The notes: generated from the letters alone by a model not told the origin. Counted from the stretch's first letter, positions 45,660 to 55,486 are shown. The stretch is DNA of 64,000 bases from UBA7328 sp002471345 (GCA_964011275.1 CAXGOB010000004.1:41520-105519), one strand, 5' to 3'. Made by a program: numbers and translations.

Positions 45660-46202
45660 ATGAAAACTACACCTAATCGAATTAACTTAACAGATTTGTG
45701 GATAGGAGATATTCTACGAATTCAACCTTCTGGAAAAATTGGAAAATATGAAGGAATTGGAAAAAATGGTAAAGCAAGAATCAAATATGGAAAAAAGATT
45801 CTATTAATAGAGTCCGAAAGGTTGGAGGTTATAACTGATATAGAAATTCAGAAAAATCACGAACTCTTTCTTGAAAAACATGCTGAACCTTTAATTCCGA
45901 ACTTACCAAAAACACCAACATATACATCATTCAAAAATGAACTTGATCTTCATATTATTAAATTGAATCCAGATCTAGAAAATGCTCATCCACAAATGAT
46001 TTTAGATCATCAATTAGTCATGTGCAGAGCATTTATCAATGACGCTATTGAGAAAAAGAAAAATGTGGTAACTATTATTCATGGTAAAGGTACAGGAGCG
46101 CTTAAGGAAGAGGTTTTACACCTGCTCAAGGAATTTGCGAATGTCCGATTTGCCATTAGTGTAAATGGAGATGGCGCACAAGAGGTTTGGTTGAAATATT
46201 AG
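45660..46202 (+). CDS. Smr-domain protein
   Basis: A 180-residue protein with a C-terminal Smr (MutS2/MutS-related) domain: E-L-D-L-H near residue 98 and the nuclease-type loop I-H-G-K-G-T-G-A-L-K-E-E-V near 142. The N-terminal 60 residues form a small beta-barrel-like region (V-G/I-G-D-I-L-R-I, G-K-A-R-I-K-Y-G), as in DUF2027-like Bacteroidota Smr proteins. Smr domains can nick branched DNA or cleave RNA; which applies here is unknown. It precedes gldB by 27 bases on the same strand. Confidence 0.85.
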   Translation: MKTTPNRINLTDLWIGDILRIQPSGKIGKYEGIGKNGKARIKYGKKILLIESERLEVITDIEIQKNHELFLEKHAEPLIPNLPKTPTYTSFKNELDLHIIKLNPDLENAHPQMILDHQLVMCRAFINDAIEKKKNVVTIIHGKGTGALKEEVLHLLKEFANVRFAISVNGDGAQEVWLKY

Positions 46203-46229
46203 GATGAGATATTTCTCGTTAATTATCCT

Positions 46230-47270
46230 ATGGTTGAAAAGAAAATATATAGTCTTCTTGTAACATTGGCTCTTTGGGGCTTCTTACTATTGGTTTCTTC
46301 TTGCGACCATTCTACTTCTCTTCCTGATATAAGTGAAGTGGATGTGGCCTGGAGATTTGTTCCTTTTCACAAAAATCAAAGTAAAAAAGACTCGACTGAG
46401 GTCTTTATTAGCCAGACTTTAGAAAATCACCCTGCTTTCGGTAATATTTTTTTTTCTAACGTACTTCCAGTTCTCAATCTTTCCACGGAAGATAAAAAAG
46501 AAGTTCTAGAGGACTATGGGTTTACTTCTCTGGTTGATACTTGTTCTCACATCTATTCAGATATAAGTGAATTAGAAGAGGAATTTGACAAAGCATTTAA
46601 ATACTACAGTTATTACACCTCAGACAAATCTATTCCAAATGTCTACACATTTGTATCTGGCTTTGCGTACCAAAATTTTGTTTTTCAAGATGGAAATAGA
46701 GATGGTCTTGGGATAGGCCTTGATATGTATATAGGATCAAATTTTCCTTACAAATCTATTGACCCTAAAAATCCAGCTTTTTCTCAATTTCTTACACAGT
46801 ATTTTGATAAAAGATATATTCTAAGAAAGTCATTATTAGCTTGGATTGATGATAAAATTGAGCCCGCACAAACTGGTCAATTGGCAGAAATTATAATTAG
46901 AAATGGAAAAATTATTTACCTTCTAGAAAAGATATTGCCTCTTTCACCAAAAGACATAATCCTTGAATTTCAACCAGATGAATATCAATGGTGTTTAATG
47001 AATGAACCAGAATTGTGGACTCATTTGTTAAAAAACAATCTACTTTTTTCTAATCAGTTCACGAAAATAAATAAACTCGTCAACCCTGCCCCAAATGCAC
47101 CTGGCATCCCCCCTGAAGCACCTGGAGGTGTAGCCAATTATATTGGGTGGAGAATTGTACAAGACTATATGCAAAGAAGTAAAGTATCTGTGGCGGAACT
47201 CTTAACAACTTCAGAATTTCAAAAAATTCTAGACGTTTCAAAATATAGACCACGAGTCAGAAAAGACTAA
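46230..47270 (+). CDS. gldB: GldB-like gliding motility lipoprotein
   Basis: A 346-residue lipoprotein with a signal peptide ending in the lipobox L-V-S-S-C25. It resembles GldB of gliding Bacteroidota, which is needed for gliding in Flavobacterium but is also present in non-motile members. Supporting blocks are V-D-V-A-W-R-F near residue 38, Y-T-F-V-S-G-F-A-Y-Q, G-L-G-I-G-L-D-M-Y-I-G, and a late P-P-E-A-P-G-G-V-A-N-Y-I-G-W. No other gld gene is in the window, so motility cannot be concluded. ATG at 46230. Confidence 0.82.
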   Translation: MVEKKIYSLLVTLALWGFLLLVSSCDHSTSLPDISEVDVAWRFVPFHKNQSKKDSTEVFISQTLENHPAFGNIFFSNVLPVLNLSTEDKKEVLEDYGFTSLVDTCSHIYSDISELEEEFDKAFKYYSYYTSDKSIPNVYTFVSGFAYQNFVFQDGNRDGLGIGLDMYIGSNFPYKSIDPKNPAFSQFLTQYFDKRYILRKSLLAWIDDKIEPAQTGQLAEIIIRNGKIIYLLEKILPLSPKDIILEFQPDEYQWCLMNEPELWTHLLKNNLLFSNQFTKINKLVNPAPNAPGIPPEAPGGVANYIGWRIVQDYMQRSKVSVAELLTTSEFQKILDVSKYRPRVRKD

Positions 47271-47276
47271 TATTCA

Positions 47277-47624
47277 CTATTTTTTAGTTGCATAGTAAAC
47301 AGTTGCAACTAAACTTATAATGAGTCCAAACAATTCTCTCATAAGTTCTATATGGGGTGTCTCGGCTTTCATTGATCCTGCAATGTTCGGGGCTCCATCT
47401 TGAATCCATGATACTAGATCAGGAATGAAAGTAACACTCCACGCTGCAAGAAAGAGTGTAACCCAAAGAGCTAACTTCCTTTGTGGTTTTCTTGCTGCCG
47501 TGGAAAAAGCAATAAATGATATCAAACTATAGACAGGAATCCAGATGTAATAATCAGGATCATTGTATTGAAGAATTGCAAAAATGATAAAAACAATTCC
47601 GATAATGATGTGGATGCTCTTCAT
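47277..47624 (-). CDS. TMEM220-like membrane protein
   Basis: A 115-residue membrane protein with about four hydrophobic helices. The N-terminal block I-L-Q-Y-N-D-P-D-Y-Y-I-W-I-P-V-Y is the hallmark of the transmembrane 220 family, whose function is unknown. It ends seven bases from the convergent gldB stop and begins 15 bases after the helicase-nuclease stop, so it is probably the tail of that minus-strand transcript. Confidence 0.8.
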   Translation of the reverse strand: MKSIHIIIGIVFIIFAILQYNDPDYYIWIPVYSLISFIAFSTAARKPQRKLALWVTLFLAAWSVTFIPDLVSWIQDGAPNIAGSMKAETPHIELMRELFGLIISLVATVYYATKK

Positions 47625-47639
47625 AGTAATTTCTTTGAT

Positions 47640-50600
47640 TTAATTGTTCTCTTCGTCATCTTCATAGCCGATTAATTCACTGTTCAATTTGAAATTGCTA
47701 GTGACAAAATCGCACCACTTGCAATGATCCTCTCCACAGCCATTTTCAAATTTATGCTCTAATATATTTTGATACGTTTCTACTAGCTGGTTTTCCACTA
47801 TTTCCACTTCAAATGCCTCTATTTCTCTTCTTTCTTGTTTATAGTTTAACTCATCTACAGGTTCTACAAAATCCATTATGCCATATCTCATTTGATGATT
47901 GTTTCTGGGATCACCTGAGAGCAAAAGTTTATAAAAAACCAATTGCCTCCAATAATCTTCTCCGGGATCATCTTCTCCCATGGGAGGTTTTAGCTTTTTC
48001 TTTGCATTAGAATACTTGCCAGTCTTGTAATCTACTACAACTACATGATCATCATAGACTTCAATTTTATCCAATTTCCCTGTGATTGGTACTCCTTTAT
48101 ATTCTGTAAGTGAGATAGAGTATTCAGAAATAAACTGCTTCGCGGTACTCCAGTTAGAAACATAATTTTTATAATACCCTCTTAAAATCTTTTCGCCATA
48201 GGTACTCCTTAACTCATGTTCTTTTATAGTGAAATGTGAACCATATTTTTTCATGCCACTATGAAAATAGTTCACAAGGTCAACTTCGTCTCCAATTTTT
48301 CGCTGAGGATCACTTTCTATATCAACAAAGAATTTTTCCAATGCCAAATGAATAGCATTTCCAAATCCCATACTTGCACTTCTTCCTAGAGGCACTCTCA
48401 ATACATTTTCGAAATAGAAAGCCAATGGGCATCTGAGATACTTATTTAGACTGGTCACACTGACCTTATAATTCACTAATATTTTATCAATTAATTGATG
48501 ATCAATAAGCCGCACAGCTCCTTCTTTATATCTCATTAAGGTTGTCACATAATCTTCTATTTCAGAATCGTCTAAATGTACTTCTTGAATCTTTAGATCA
48601 CTTTCCCTCATAAGCTCATGCACAAATACTACCATGTCCAAATCCTTGTCTTCATTTGACATCTTAGGCGTAGAAATGTATAAATACGACTTTGCCCTTG
48701 TCATGGCTACATAAAAGAGTCTGCGGTCGTCTTCTATATCACTTTTGTCAGAAGCAGAAACAAGAGATTTGGGTAATTTGAAAGAGCCTCCACCTCCATA
48801 ATTCTTTTCTACCCAATTACTTTGAAAGCATTTAATAATAAATACGTGTTCAAACTCTAAGCCTTTCGCTCCATGCGCCGTCATAAGATTAACTCCTTCT
48901 TTAGCAAAGAAAATGCGCTCTAGCGGCAAGTCTATTCTTGCTTGATCCATCTTTTGTACCATCCCTAGGATGGCATCTAATCCAAGTAGAGAATCTTTAG
49001 AAGTTTCATTTTTTATGAAGTCGAAAAAGGTATTGACAATTTGCAACCTCCAAGATTTATCATTTTTATCAAGCATTATCGCTTCGATAATTTTACCCTT
49101 GGTAAGTATCTTTTCAAATAGCATTTGAATTGTACTATTTGGAACATCCTGAATACACTCTTCCAGAAATGCTCCAATTTCTAGAAAATGATTCACCTCT
49201 TTTAGTCCGACTTTCTTTAGTTCTTCTTCTTCATTAAGGATATCTCGCCATTTTATATCATTTTCTGTTTTATCAGTTTTACGAGAAAGGTAAAGGCTCA
49301 GTTTTCCTATTTCTCTTGCCTTCAAGCCAAAGTAATTATAGTGCAAAATTTCAAAAATGAGGTGTTCTCCTGTGTGCATCCTCTTATACTCATCTCTGAT
49401 ATAAGTAAGAATATTGATCAGTCTTTTGATTTCAGGTTCATGGAGAATATTGATTCTTTTCTTCAGATTAACTGGTACATTATGATATTCAAGATATTTT
49501 AAAATGTCACTAATATTCCTATGCTTTCTATATATAATTGCTATTTCATTAAGATTGACTCCTTCGTTTTGAAGTGCTACAATCTTATTGATAATTGCTT
49601 TTTCTTCGTGCTTTTCATTATGATATTGTAGGATTTGGGGATTTACTTTTATGAGGTCTTTGGTTTTAGATTCCAGGAGATTTTTAGTCAGTTCAGGTTT
49701 CAGGGCTATTAACCTTTCTGCATTATTACTGATTAGTTCTGAAGACCTATCCAATATTTCTTGGGATGACCTATAATTATTATCAAGAACAATCACACGT
49801 GGATTGTAGTGATTATCAAACTCTACTATGTTTTGCATATTGGCCCCCTGAAAACGAAAGATAGACTGATCATCATCTCCCACTACAAAAACATTGGCAT
49901 CCTTGCCCCAATAAGATGTCAGAAGGTTTATAATTTCATTTTGTGACCCATTAGTGTCCTGATATTCATCTACTAAAATGTATTGAAACCGTTCTTGATA
50001 AGCAGACAACAAGTCTGGGTTTTCTTTGAATGCTTTAATTACCCAAAGAATCATATCATTATAATCAATTCTCTCATTTTTTAGAAGAAGCTCATTGTAC
50101 TTATTAAATTCTCCCGCTGCTGCTACACCTGATTGATACCTTTTGAGTTCTTTTTTAATCTTTTTTTCATTAAGATCTCCTTTCTTTTTATCTCCTGTTT
50201 TTCTCTTATAGAGGTATTCTTCATCTTCATACACTTCTTTCTCATACTTAGTATATGCTTCTATTATTTGCTGGCTGTTCCAATTCTCCTGTTTCATGGT
50301 GCCAAATAGCCTCTTCAACCTATCCCTTTCATAATAGATATCACCTCGATACCGCTTTAACACATGATTATCATCAAAATCGTCTATGATTTCATGTAAA
50401 ATATCCACTAGTTCAAGATCAGAAACACGTTGTAAATCGCGATACCCCCCAAAATATTCGATGTTTTCCTTGATAATCAGATTACAAAAAGAGTGGAAGG
50501 TGAAAATATTGACGTTGTATGCATCAGGGCCAATGAACTGCAAGAGCCGCTGCCGCATAGCCACACTCCCTGCATCTGTGTAAGTAAGACAAAGTATATT

Positions 50601-50822
50601 GTGATATTCAGCTACTCCTTCTTTCAGTATCCTTCCGATTCTTGCAGCAAGAAGTTGAGTTTTCCCAGTCCCAGGACCTGCTATGACCATAACAGGCCCT
50701 TCTATTGTTTCTACAGCTTCCTTTTGTTTGTCGTTTAGGGCATTTATTGCTTTTTCAAACTCTCTCGTAAAGTATTGTTTTCCTTTCTTCCCTTCTAAGT
50801 TTGAAAATAAATCTGGTTGCAT
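47640..50822 (-). CDS. UvrD-family helicase fused to a PD-(D/E)XK nuclease with Fe-S cysteines
   Basis: A 1060-residue single-chain helicase-nuclease. The N-terminal superfamily I helicase has Walker A G-P-G-T-G-K-T (49-55), V-D-E-Y-Q-D-T (284-290), G-D-D-D-Q-S-I-F-R-F, and a late T-A-H-G-A-K-G-L-E-F and V-A-M-T-R-A-K. The C-terminal PDDEXK_1-type nuclease has the core G-K-L-D-K-I and V-V-V-D-Y-K-T-G. A Cys in Y-L-R-C-P-L and three Cys in C-G-E-D-H-C-K-W-C flank the nuclease, matching the AddB-like 4Fe-4S clasp. It likely processes DNA ends like AddAB, but as one polypeptide. ATG at 50822. Confidence 0.9.
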   Translation of the reverse strand: MQPDLFSNLEGKKGKQYFTREFEKAINALNDKQKEAVETIEGPVMVIAGPGTGKTQLLAARIGRILKEGVAEYHNILCLTYTDAGSVAMRQRLLQFIGPDAYNVNIFTFHSFCNLIIKENIEYFGGYRDLQRVSDLELVDILHEIIDDFDDNHVLKRYRGDIYYERDRLKRLFGTMKQENWNSQQIIEAYTKYEKEVYEDEEYLYKRKTGDKKKGDLNEKKIKKELKRYQSGVAAAGEFNKYNELLLKNERIDYNDMILWVIKAFKENPDLLSAYQERFQYILVDEYQDTNGSQNEIINLLTSYWGKDANVFVVGDDDQSIFRFQGANMQNIVEFDNHYNPRVIVLDNNYRSSQEILDRSSELISNNAERLIALKPELTKNLLESKTKDLIKVNPQILQYHNEKHEEKAIINKIVALQNEGVNLNEIAIIYRKHRNISDILKYLEYHNVPVNLKKRINILHEPEIKRLINILTYIRDEYKRMHTGEHLIFEILHYNYFGLKAREIGKLSLYLSRKTDKTENDIKWRDILNEEEELKKVGLKEVNHFLEIGAFLEECIQDVPNSTIQMLFEKILTKGKIIEAIMLDKNDKSWRLQIVNTFFDFIKNETSKDSLLGLDAILGMVQKMDQARIDLPLERIFFAKEGVNLMTAHGAKGLEFEHVFIIKCFQSNWVEKNYGGGGSFKLPKSLVSASDKSDIEDDRRLFYVAMTRAKSYLYISTPKMSNEDKDLDMVVFVHELMRESDLKIQEVHLDDSEIEDYVTTLMRYKEGAVRLIDHQLIDKILVNYKVSVTSLNKYLRCPLAFYFENVLRVPLGRSASMGFGNAIHLALEKFFVDIESDPQRKIGDEVDLVNYFHSGMKKYGSHFTIKEHELRSTYGEKILRGYYKNYVSNWSTAKQFISEYSISLTEYKGVPITGKLDKIEVYDDHVVVVDYKTGKYSNAKKKLKPPMGEDDPGEDYWRQLVFYKLLLSGDPRNNHQMRYGIMDFVEPVDELNYKQERREIEAFEVEIVENQLVETYQNILEHKFENGCGEDHCKWCDFVTSNFKLNSELIGYEDDEENN

Positions 50823-50910
50823 AAGGTGTTCGCTTATTTTGGAACCAGCAAAATACAGAGTTTTAATTGGCTTAGTTTTTATCTTTCCGCCTTTTTACAA
50901 TTGATCTCAA

Positions 50911-52656
50911 GTGAATCAAACGGGACAGAAAAAAGGCATCAAATTAAAACAGCCCATTGGGGTAATACTTAATGCTTATCCTGATAGCATTGGAAATAAT
51001 CTAGGTGATATGACCACCATGCTTCAAATGCCTGAATTTCAAAATGTATTTTCACTTTTTTACATTTTACCTACCTTTTTCAACAGTGACCTTGATCGAG
51101 GATTTTCAATCATAGATTATAATACTAATGAAGAATTCGTGTCAAAAGACGATGTGAAGGCTCTTGAACGGTTAGGAATTTCCTTGAAACTTGACATAGT
51201 TCTAAACCACTTATCCGTCGCTTCTCCACAGTTTAAGGACTTAATTAAGAATGGAGAAAAATCCAAGTACAAAGACTTTTTCATCGATTGGAATGAGTTT
51301 TGGATTGGCAATGGAGATCTGGCTGAAAACGGTATTGTAGTCCCAAATACTGAGCATTTGGAAAAACTTTTTATGCGCAAACCTGGACTACCAATTCTAA
51401 AAGTGATATTTCCTGATGGAAAAGAAAAGGCTTATTGGAATACATTTTATCAAAAGGTTTACAATCAAAAACTTGTCTCTGAAGATTTAAAACCCATCTC
51501 TGGTTTAAATAAATATGATGCATTAGAAATATGCGAAGTAATTAATGAGAGTCGCGATAGCGAAGACTTTGAATTACTAGATTTTGGAAGATTCAATCCC
51601 TTTAAAAATGAGATCCTCCAAATTATCAATCAAAAGCGGCGCTACCTCGGCCAAATGGATGTCAATGCAAAATCTCCTTTAGTTTGGAAGTTTTATAAAG
51701 AGGTTTTGGTTAAAGTAAAAAGTTATGGTTGTAAGATATTGAGATTAGATGCATTCGCTTATTTGCACAAAGAGGTCGGAGCTGTGAATTTCTTTAATAA
51801 GCCTGGTACATGGGACTATCTAGAAAGAATAAACCAAATTGCTAAAACGAATGACCTTCAGTTATTACCAGAAATTCATGCAGAATACGGAATGAATTTG
51901 CATGATGAGGTGGCACAAAAGGGTTATATCATTTACGATTTTTTTCTTCCTGGTCTATTGATTCATGCTATTGAAAAAGGAACAAATAAAGCACTGATCA
52001 AATGGGCAAAGGAAATAATTGAGAAAGATTATAAAACGGTCAATATGCTTGGATGTCACGATGGCATACCGATGTTGGATCTAAAAGGGAAAGAAGTAAA
52101 TGGTGTTTTTAATCAAGGATTACTTGAAGATGATTTGATAGAAGAAATGATAAAACTCATTCTTTTTCGAAAAGGAAGGGTGAAAAATCTTTATGGTGCT
52201 GATGGAGAGAAAATCTCCTACTATCAAGTAAATGCAACCTATTTCAGCGCATTAGGAGAAAGCGAACAAAAATTATTGTTGGCTAGAGCTATACAGCTTT
52301 TTATGCCAGGCACGCCACAGATCTGGTATTTAGATCTTTTTGCAGGTAAAAATGACTATGTAGCAGCAGACAAAGCCGGCACAGGTGGTCATAAAGAAAT
52401 CAATAGAACAAATCTAAGTTTAGATGAAATAAAAGAAGGTCTAACTAGATGGGTTGTAATCAAACAATTAGAAATGATTCAATTGAGAAATGTTTCAGAT
52501 GCATTTTCAGGAGACGTGGTTATAAAAAATTCTTCTGAAGCAGATATTAATATTACTTGGACCAATAAGAATGAAATTGCCATGCTCGAAGGCAATTTGA
52601 AGACACATCTATTTAACATTGTCTATTCTGATTCAGGTATAATGAAAAATTTATAA
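50911..52656 (+). CDS. GH13 glycosidase, sucrose phosphorylase-like
   Basis: Alpha-amylase-clan enzyme closest in layout to sucrose phosphorylases (GH13_18). Catalytic residues: the nucleophile Asp in I-L-R-L-D-A-F-A-Y, the acid/base Glu in L-L-P-E-I-H-A-E-Y-G and the third Asp in G-C-H-D-G-I-P-M-L-D. Conserved surroundings include L-D-I-V-L-N-H-L-S near residue 92 and the late G-T-P-Q-I-W-Y-L-D-L-F. The 581 residues exceed the usual length of about 490-500, with extra sequence between about 150 and 235. Product could be glucose- or glucosylglycerate-type phosphate; not decidable. Starts at GTG 50911. No partner sugar gene is adjacent. Confidence 0.85.
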   Translation: MNQTGQKKGIKLKQPIGVILNAYPDSIGNNLGDMTTMLQMPEFQNVFSLFYILPTFFNSDLDRGFSIIDYNTNEEFVSKDDVKALERLGISLKLDIVLNHLSVASPQFKDLIKNGEKSKYKDFFIDWNEFWIGNGDLAENGIVVPNTEHLEKLFMRKPGLPILKVIFPDGKEKAYWNTFYQKVYNQKLVSEDLKPISGLNKYDALEICEVINESRDSEDFELLDFGRFNPFKNEILQIINQKRRYLGQMDVNAKSPLVWKFYKEVLVKVKSYGCKILRLDAFAYLHKEVGAVNFFNKPGTWDYLERINQIAKTNDLQLLPEIHAEYGMNLHDEVAQKGYIIYDFFLPGLLIHAIEKGTNKALIKWAKEIIEKDYKTVNMLGCHDGIPMLDLKGKEVNGVFNQGLLEDDLIEEMIKLILFRKGRVKNLYGADGEKISYYQVNATYFSALGESEQKLLLARAIQLFMPGTPQIWYLDLFAGKNDYVAADKAGTGGHKEINRTNLSLDEIKEGLTRWVVIKQLEMIQLRNVSDAFSGDVVIKNSSEADINITWTNKNEIAMLEGNLKTHLFNIVYSDSGIMKNL

Positions 52657-52664
52657 AACCTTTT

Positions 52665-53921
52665 CTAAAATTCATATTTGCTGTCAAAATCAACCTCATA
52701 TTCTCGTTCCCTTTCAATTTCATAAAAATGAATTTGTCTTCCTAACTCTGCTAAAAAAGGAATCCCAATCTCTTCATATTCATAAATCCCATCATTAAAT
52801 ATTTCATTCTCATTAACGAGTAGAGTAGCAGAGAGAAAGAACTCAACATTATTCTGAATATCCATTATATATGCACAATCTGTCAGTGTACCATATGCAT
52901 ATCCTACCTTATTCAAGATTTTTATATGATCTGGAATTCGTTCTTCTGTATCACCAAAAACAAAGAATTTGACATAACCATCATAATAATCATAGGTGGT
53001 ATCCTGGGCTAAATAGTTAAAGTCTCGCGGTAAATTGAGCATACTTTTGTAAATGCGATTGTATTGATCAGGATTAAGATTATATCGCTCTTCCTCAACA
53101 AATGAATTTGGAAAAATCACTCTCTTCAAAGAGGCCTCTAAATCATTCAAACTGATAAAGTTCTTTTGTGACATATCAAATGGTTGCATAACCACAGTAT
53201 CTGTGGTATTATCATAATACCCCTTTCCCTTTAATGCTGAATTGAGTTTAACCACATGATCCTTTTGCGCTTCTTGGGACTTAAGTGAAATGATCGCATC
53301 TTTTTCAGCATCTAAAAACTCGACTTCATTGGTATGCTTATGATCTTCTGTCTTAAATCCAGAAACTCCAACTCGGTGTACGATTCTACTATTAAAGAAA
53401 ATGTTTTTGGATTTTAATTTGTCATTGAGATAATCCTGACCTAAAAATTCATACACCCGATTATATGCATCATTGTCACTTACAACAAATAGTTTATCGA
53501 TATAATGTCCTAAACTGGGTAGTAAAGAAGAATGTGTACTATCTGAAAAAGCAGCTGTCTGAGGAGGTTTTGACGCTTGATGAATTATAGTGATATTTTC
53601 ATCTAAGGTCAAGCCATAAAGTTCATTAAGCTCATTGAGTTTTTCATAGGCTAAAAATGCTGCGGGCATTTTGACAGTACTGGCCGGATAGAAATATTGA
53701 ATACTGTCTTCTTGAAAGCTTATAGTATGAAATGAAGGATTTCCTTCAGTATCTCTGTTAATTTGAGTATATCGAATTTGAAGTTCATACTTCTGAGAAT
53801 TTTCAAAAACCTGTCGGAGAAGGGGGTGGTTTTTATCCACTATATCTAATAAAGTTTGCTCCTTATGATTACAAGAAGAAACCACTAGAAAAAAAGACGT
53901 AAAAAAGAGAAACCTAAACAT
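52665..53921 (-). CDS. Beta-lactamase-fold serine hydrolase lipoprotein
   Basis: A 418-residue exported protein of the class A beta-lactamase-like / penicillin-binding fold (PF13354 type). The signal peptide ends in a lipobox (V-V-S-S-C17). Catalytic S-x-x-K is S81-T-V-K84, and the S-D-N motif is in V-V-S-D-N-D-A-Y. The K-x-G element is probably N-K-V-G-Y-A-Y-G-T. The long insertions relative to true beta-lactamases and the lipid anchor make a peptidase or amidase role on the cell wall more likely than drug resistance; this is inference. It follows the TSUP gene by two bases. Confidence 0.85.
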   Translation of the reverse strand: MFRFLFFTSFFLVVSSCNHKEQTLLDIVDKNHPLLRQVFENSQKYELQIRYTQINRDTEGNPSFHTISFQEDSIQYFYPASTVKMPAAFLAYEKLNELNELYGLTLDENITIIHQASKPPQTAAFSDSTHSSLLPSLGHYIDKLFVVSDNDAYNRVYEFLGQDYLNDKLKSKNIFFNSRIVHRVGVSGFKTEDHKHTNEVEFLDAEKDAIISLKSQEAQKDHVVKLNSALKGKGYYDNTTDTVVMQPFDMSQKNFISLNDLEASLKRVIFPNSFVEEERYNLNPDQYNRIYKSMLNLPRDFNYLAQDTTYDYYDGYVKFFVFGDTEERIPDHIKILNKVGYAYGTLTDCAYIMDIQNNVEFFLSATLLVNENEIFNDGIYEYEEIGIPFLAELGRQIHFYEIEREREYEVDFDSKYEF

Positions 53922-53923
53922 GT

Positions 53924-54688
53924 CTAAATGAAATTAAAAACGCTCAAAATAGCTAAAATCATGACTACAACTAAAAGTCGATATGCCCACACTTGGGCAT
54001 TAGGAAATGTTGATGCGTATTGAGCCGCTAGAAAACCTCCTGTCATTTGACCAATTCCTATTGTTCCGCCGATTTTCCAATCTATTAGTCCTTGATAATG
54101 GAATATCAAGACTACAATTATATGATACAAAAAGACAACAAAGTTCTTGATAGCGTTTGACTCTATAAGATTGTAGCCAAAAAGTAAAACTGTAACAGCT
54201 AGAAATAAGACACCCATTCCCATTTGAATAAAACCTCCATAAAACCCCAGGGCTAAAAACAAAGGAATAGTAATCCACATTGGAAAATGTCGATAATCAC
54301 TCACCTCACTCATCCATTTTTTAGGTTTAATCAGAACCACAAAGAATAAAACAATGAGTAAGTATTTGAAGACTTCTTTAAACTGAGCATTCGAGATATT
54401 TATGGCAACATATACCCCAATTACCGCCCCAATGATCATCCATATAATCATGGACTTGCTTTTTGTGAAGTCTAGTTTACCATTCTTGATAAAGGCATAA
54501 TTCGCGGTAACACCTTGCATTAGTATGCCAATTCTATTGGTTCCATTTGCCGTGTTGGAAGGAAGGCCTAAAAGCTCTGTAAGTATTGTTAGAGTTATTG
54601 CTGACCCATTACCCGCTAAGGTGTTGATGATTCCCGCTAAAAGGCCACCTACAATAGATATTGTTATTTCGAAAACTGAAAGTTCCAA
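53924..54688 (-). CDS. TSUP (TauE/SafE) family permease
   Basis: A 254-residue membrane protein with about eight helices arranged as two repeats. The first repeat contains G-G-L-L-A-G-I-I-N-T-L-A-G-N-G-S and the second G-F-Y-G-G-F-I-Q-M-G-M-G, the paired glycine-rich signatures of TauE/SafE exporters. Substrates in this family include sulfite, sulfoacetate and other organic anions; none can be chosen here. The frame begins with TTG at 54688, with no early ATG. It overlaps no gene but lies two bases from the hydrolase gene start, so the two form a transcript. Confidence 0.88.
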   Translation of the reverse strand: MELSVFEITISIVGGLLAGIINTLAGNGSAITLTILTELLGLPSNTANGTNRIGILMQGVTANYAFIKNGKLDFTKSKSMIIWMIIGAVIGVYVAINISNAQFKEVFKYLLIVLFFVVLIKPKKWMSEVSDYRHFPMWITIPLFLALGFYGGFIQMGMGVLFLAVTVLLFGYNLIESNAIKNFVVFLYHIIVVLIFHYQGLIDWKIGGTIGIGQMTGGFLAAQYASTFPNAQVWAYRLLVVVMILAILSVFNFI

Positions 54689-54716
54689 TTGAATTATTGT
54701 TTAGACATCTAAATGT

Positions 54717-54749
54717 AAAAAGGCCATTAACAATAATGCTAATAGCCTT
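54717..54749 (-). terminator. Rho-independent terminator for mscL, minus strand
   Basis: On the minus strand the arms aaggctatta (complement of 54740-54749) and taatggcctt (complement of 54720-54729) pair over ten positions with one wobble. They are followed by a T-run. It lies between the mscL stop and the TSUP start. Confidence 0.75.
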
Positions 54750-54785
54750 CCTAATTCTTTGTGGTTGCTATTAATACAACAACAA

Positions 54786-55166
54786 TTATTTTTTTAATAA
54801 ATCTCTGATTTCTGCAAGCAAATCCTCTTGGGTTGGGCCTGAAGGCGCTGCTTTAGCAGGAGGATCAATCTTAGTCTTAACTTTTACCATCCAAAATAAT
54901 ACTCCTCCAACAATGATCAAATTAATAATCGAGGTTATCCATGACCCCCATTTTATAGCATTAGTTACTTCACCTGCTTCATCAGTTGCTAATACAAACT
55001 GAAGATCAGAAAAGTCAATACCTCCAGTAAAAGAGCCGACTATAGGCATCATAATATCATTTACAAATCCATTTACCACAAGACCTACAGCACCTGCTAA
55101 TATTACGGCCACTGCAAAATCAATGACATTCCCTGTCATTATAAATGCTTTAAATTCTTTCCACAT
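54786..55166 (-). CDS. mscL: Large-conductance mechanosensitive channel MscL
   Basis: Pentameric emergency-release channel of the inner membrane. The 126 residues hold two transmembrane helices. The pore helix begins G-N-V-I-D-F-A-V-A-V-I-L-A-G-A-V-G with the small-residue packing pattern of MscL, then V-N-D-I-M-M-P-I-V-G. The second helix follows a soluble loop (F-S-D-L-Q-F-V-L) and the C-terminal bundle is L-L-A-E-I-R-D-L-L. Full length. A terminator follows its stop. Confidence 0.97.
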   Translation of the reverse strand: MWKEFKAFIMTGNVIDFAVAVILAGAVGLVVNGFVNDIMMPIVGSFTGGIDFSDLQFVLATDEAGEVTNAIKWGSWITSIINLIIVGGVLFWMVKVKTKIDPPAKAAPSGPTQEDLLAEIRDLLKK

Positions 55167-55486
55167 AGTTGATAGTTGTTTTGATAAAAAATAAAATTTA
55201 CAATATATAATACGTTTTAAGTGTCAAACAGTCACAAAAAACAACCCTCTATCATTTGTGGTTTTTGAATTTTATCTAAAAAATTGCCCCAGAAAATTAT
55301 GAGGACTACGTAGATAACTTAACTCACCTTTAATATTTTGACCTAAGGCACACCATTCAATTTAGCCTAAGTATCCAAACCATATTGCTATTCATTTGAT
55401 TCTATTTTACTGTTTTTTCTTAGATACTTCCCTCGTCATCTCTCCGCACCTCTTATTAGTACATGTAAAATGATCTTTATTACCAC
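55167..55486. other. Non-coding stretch upstream of mscL
   Basis: These 320 bases contain no open frame with recognisable motifs, no tRNA-like cloverleaf and no strong hairpin. The mscL promoter is expected in the left part. The right part may be further decayed remains of the kinase gene, but no motif supports this. Confidence 0.4.

Noticed and set aside
47640..50822. Anti-phage defence island around the helicase-nuclease
   Set aside because: Neighbours are a TMEM220-like protein and a GH13 enzyme; no restriction, toxin or other defence gene is adjacent.
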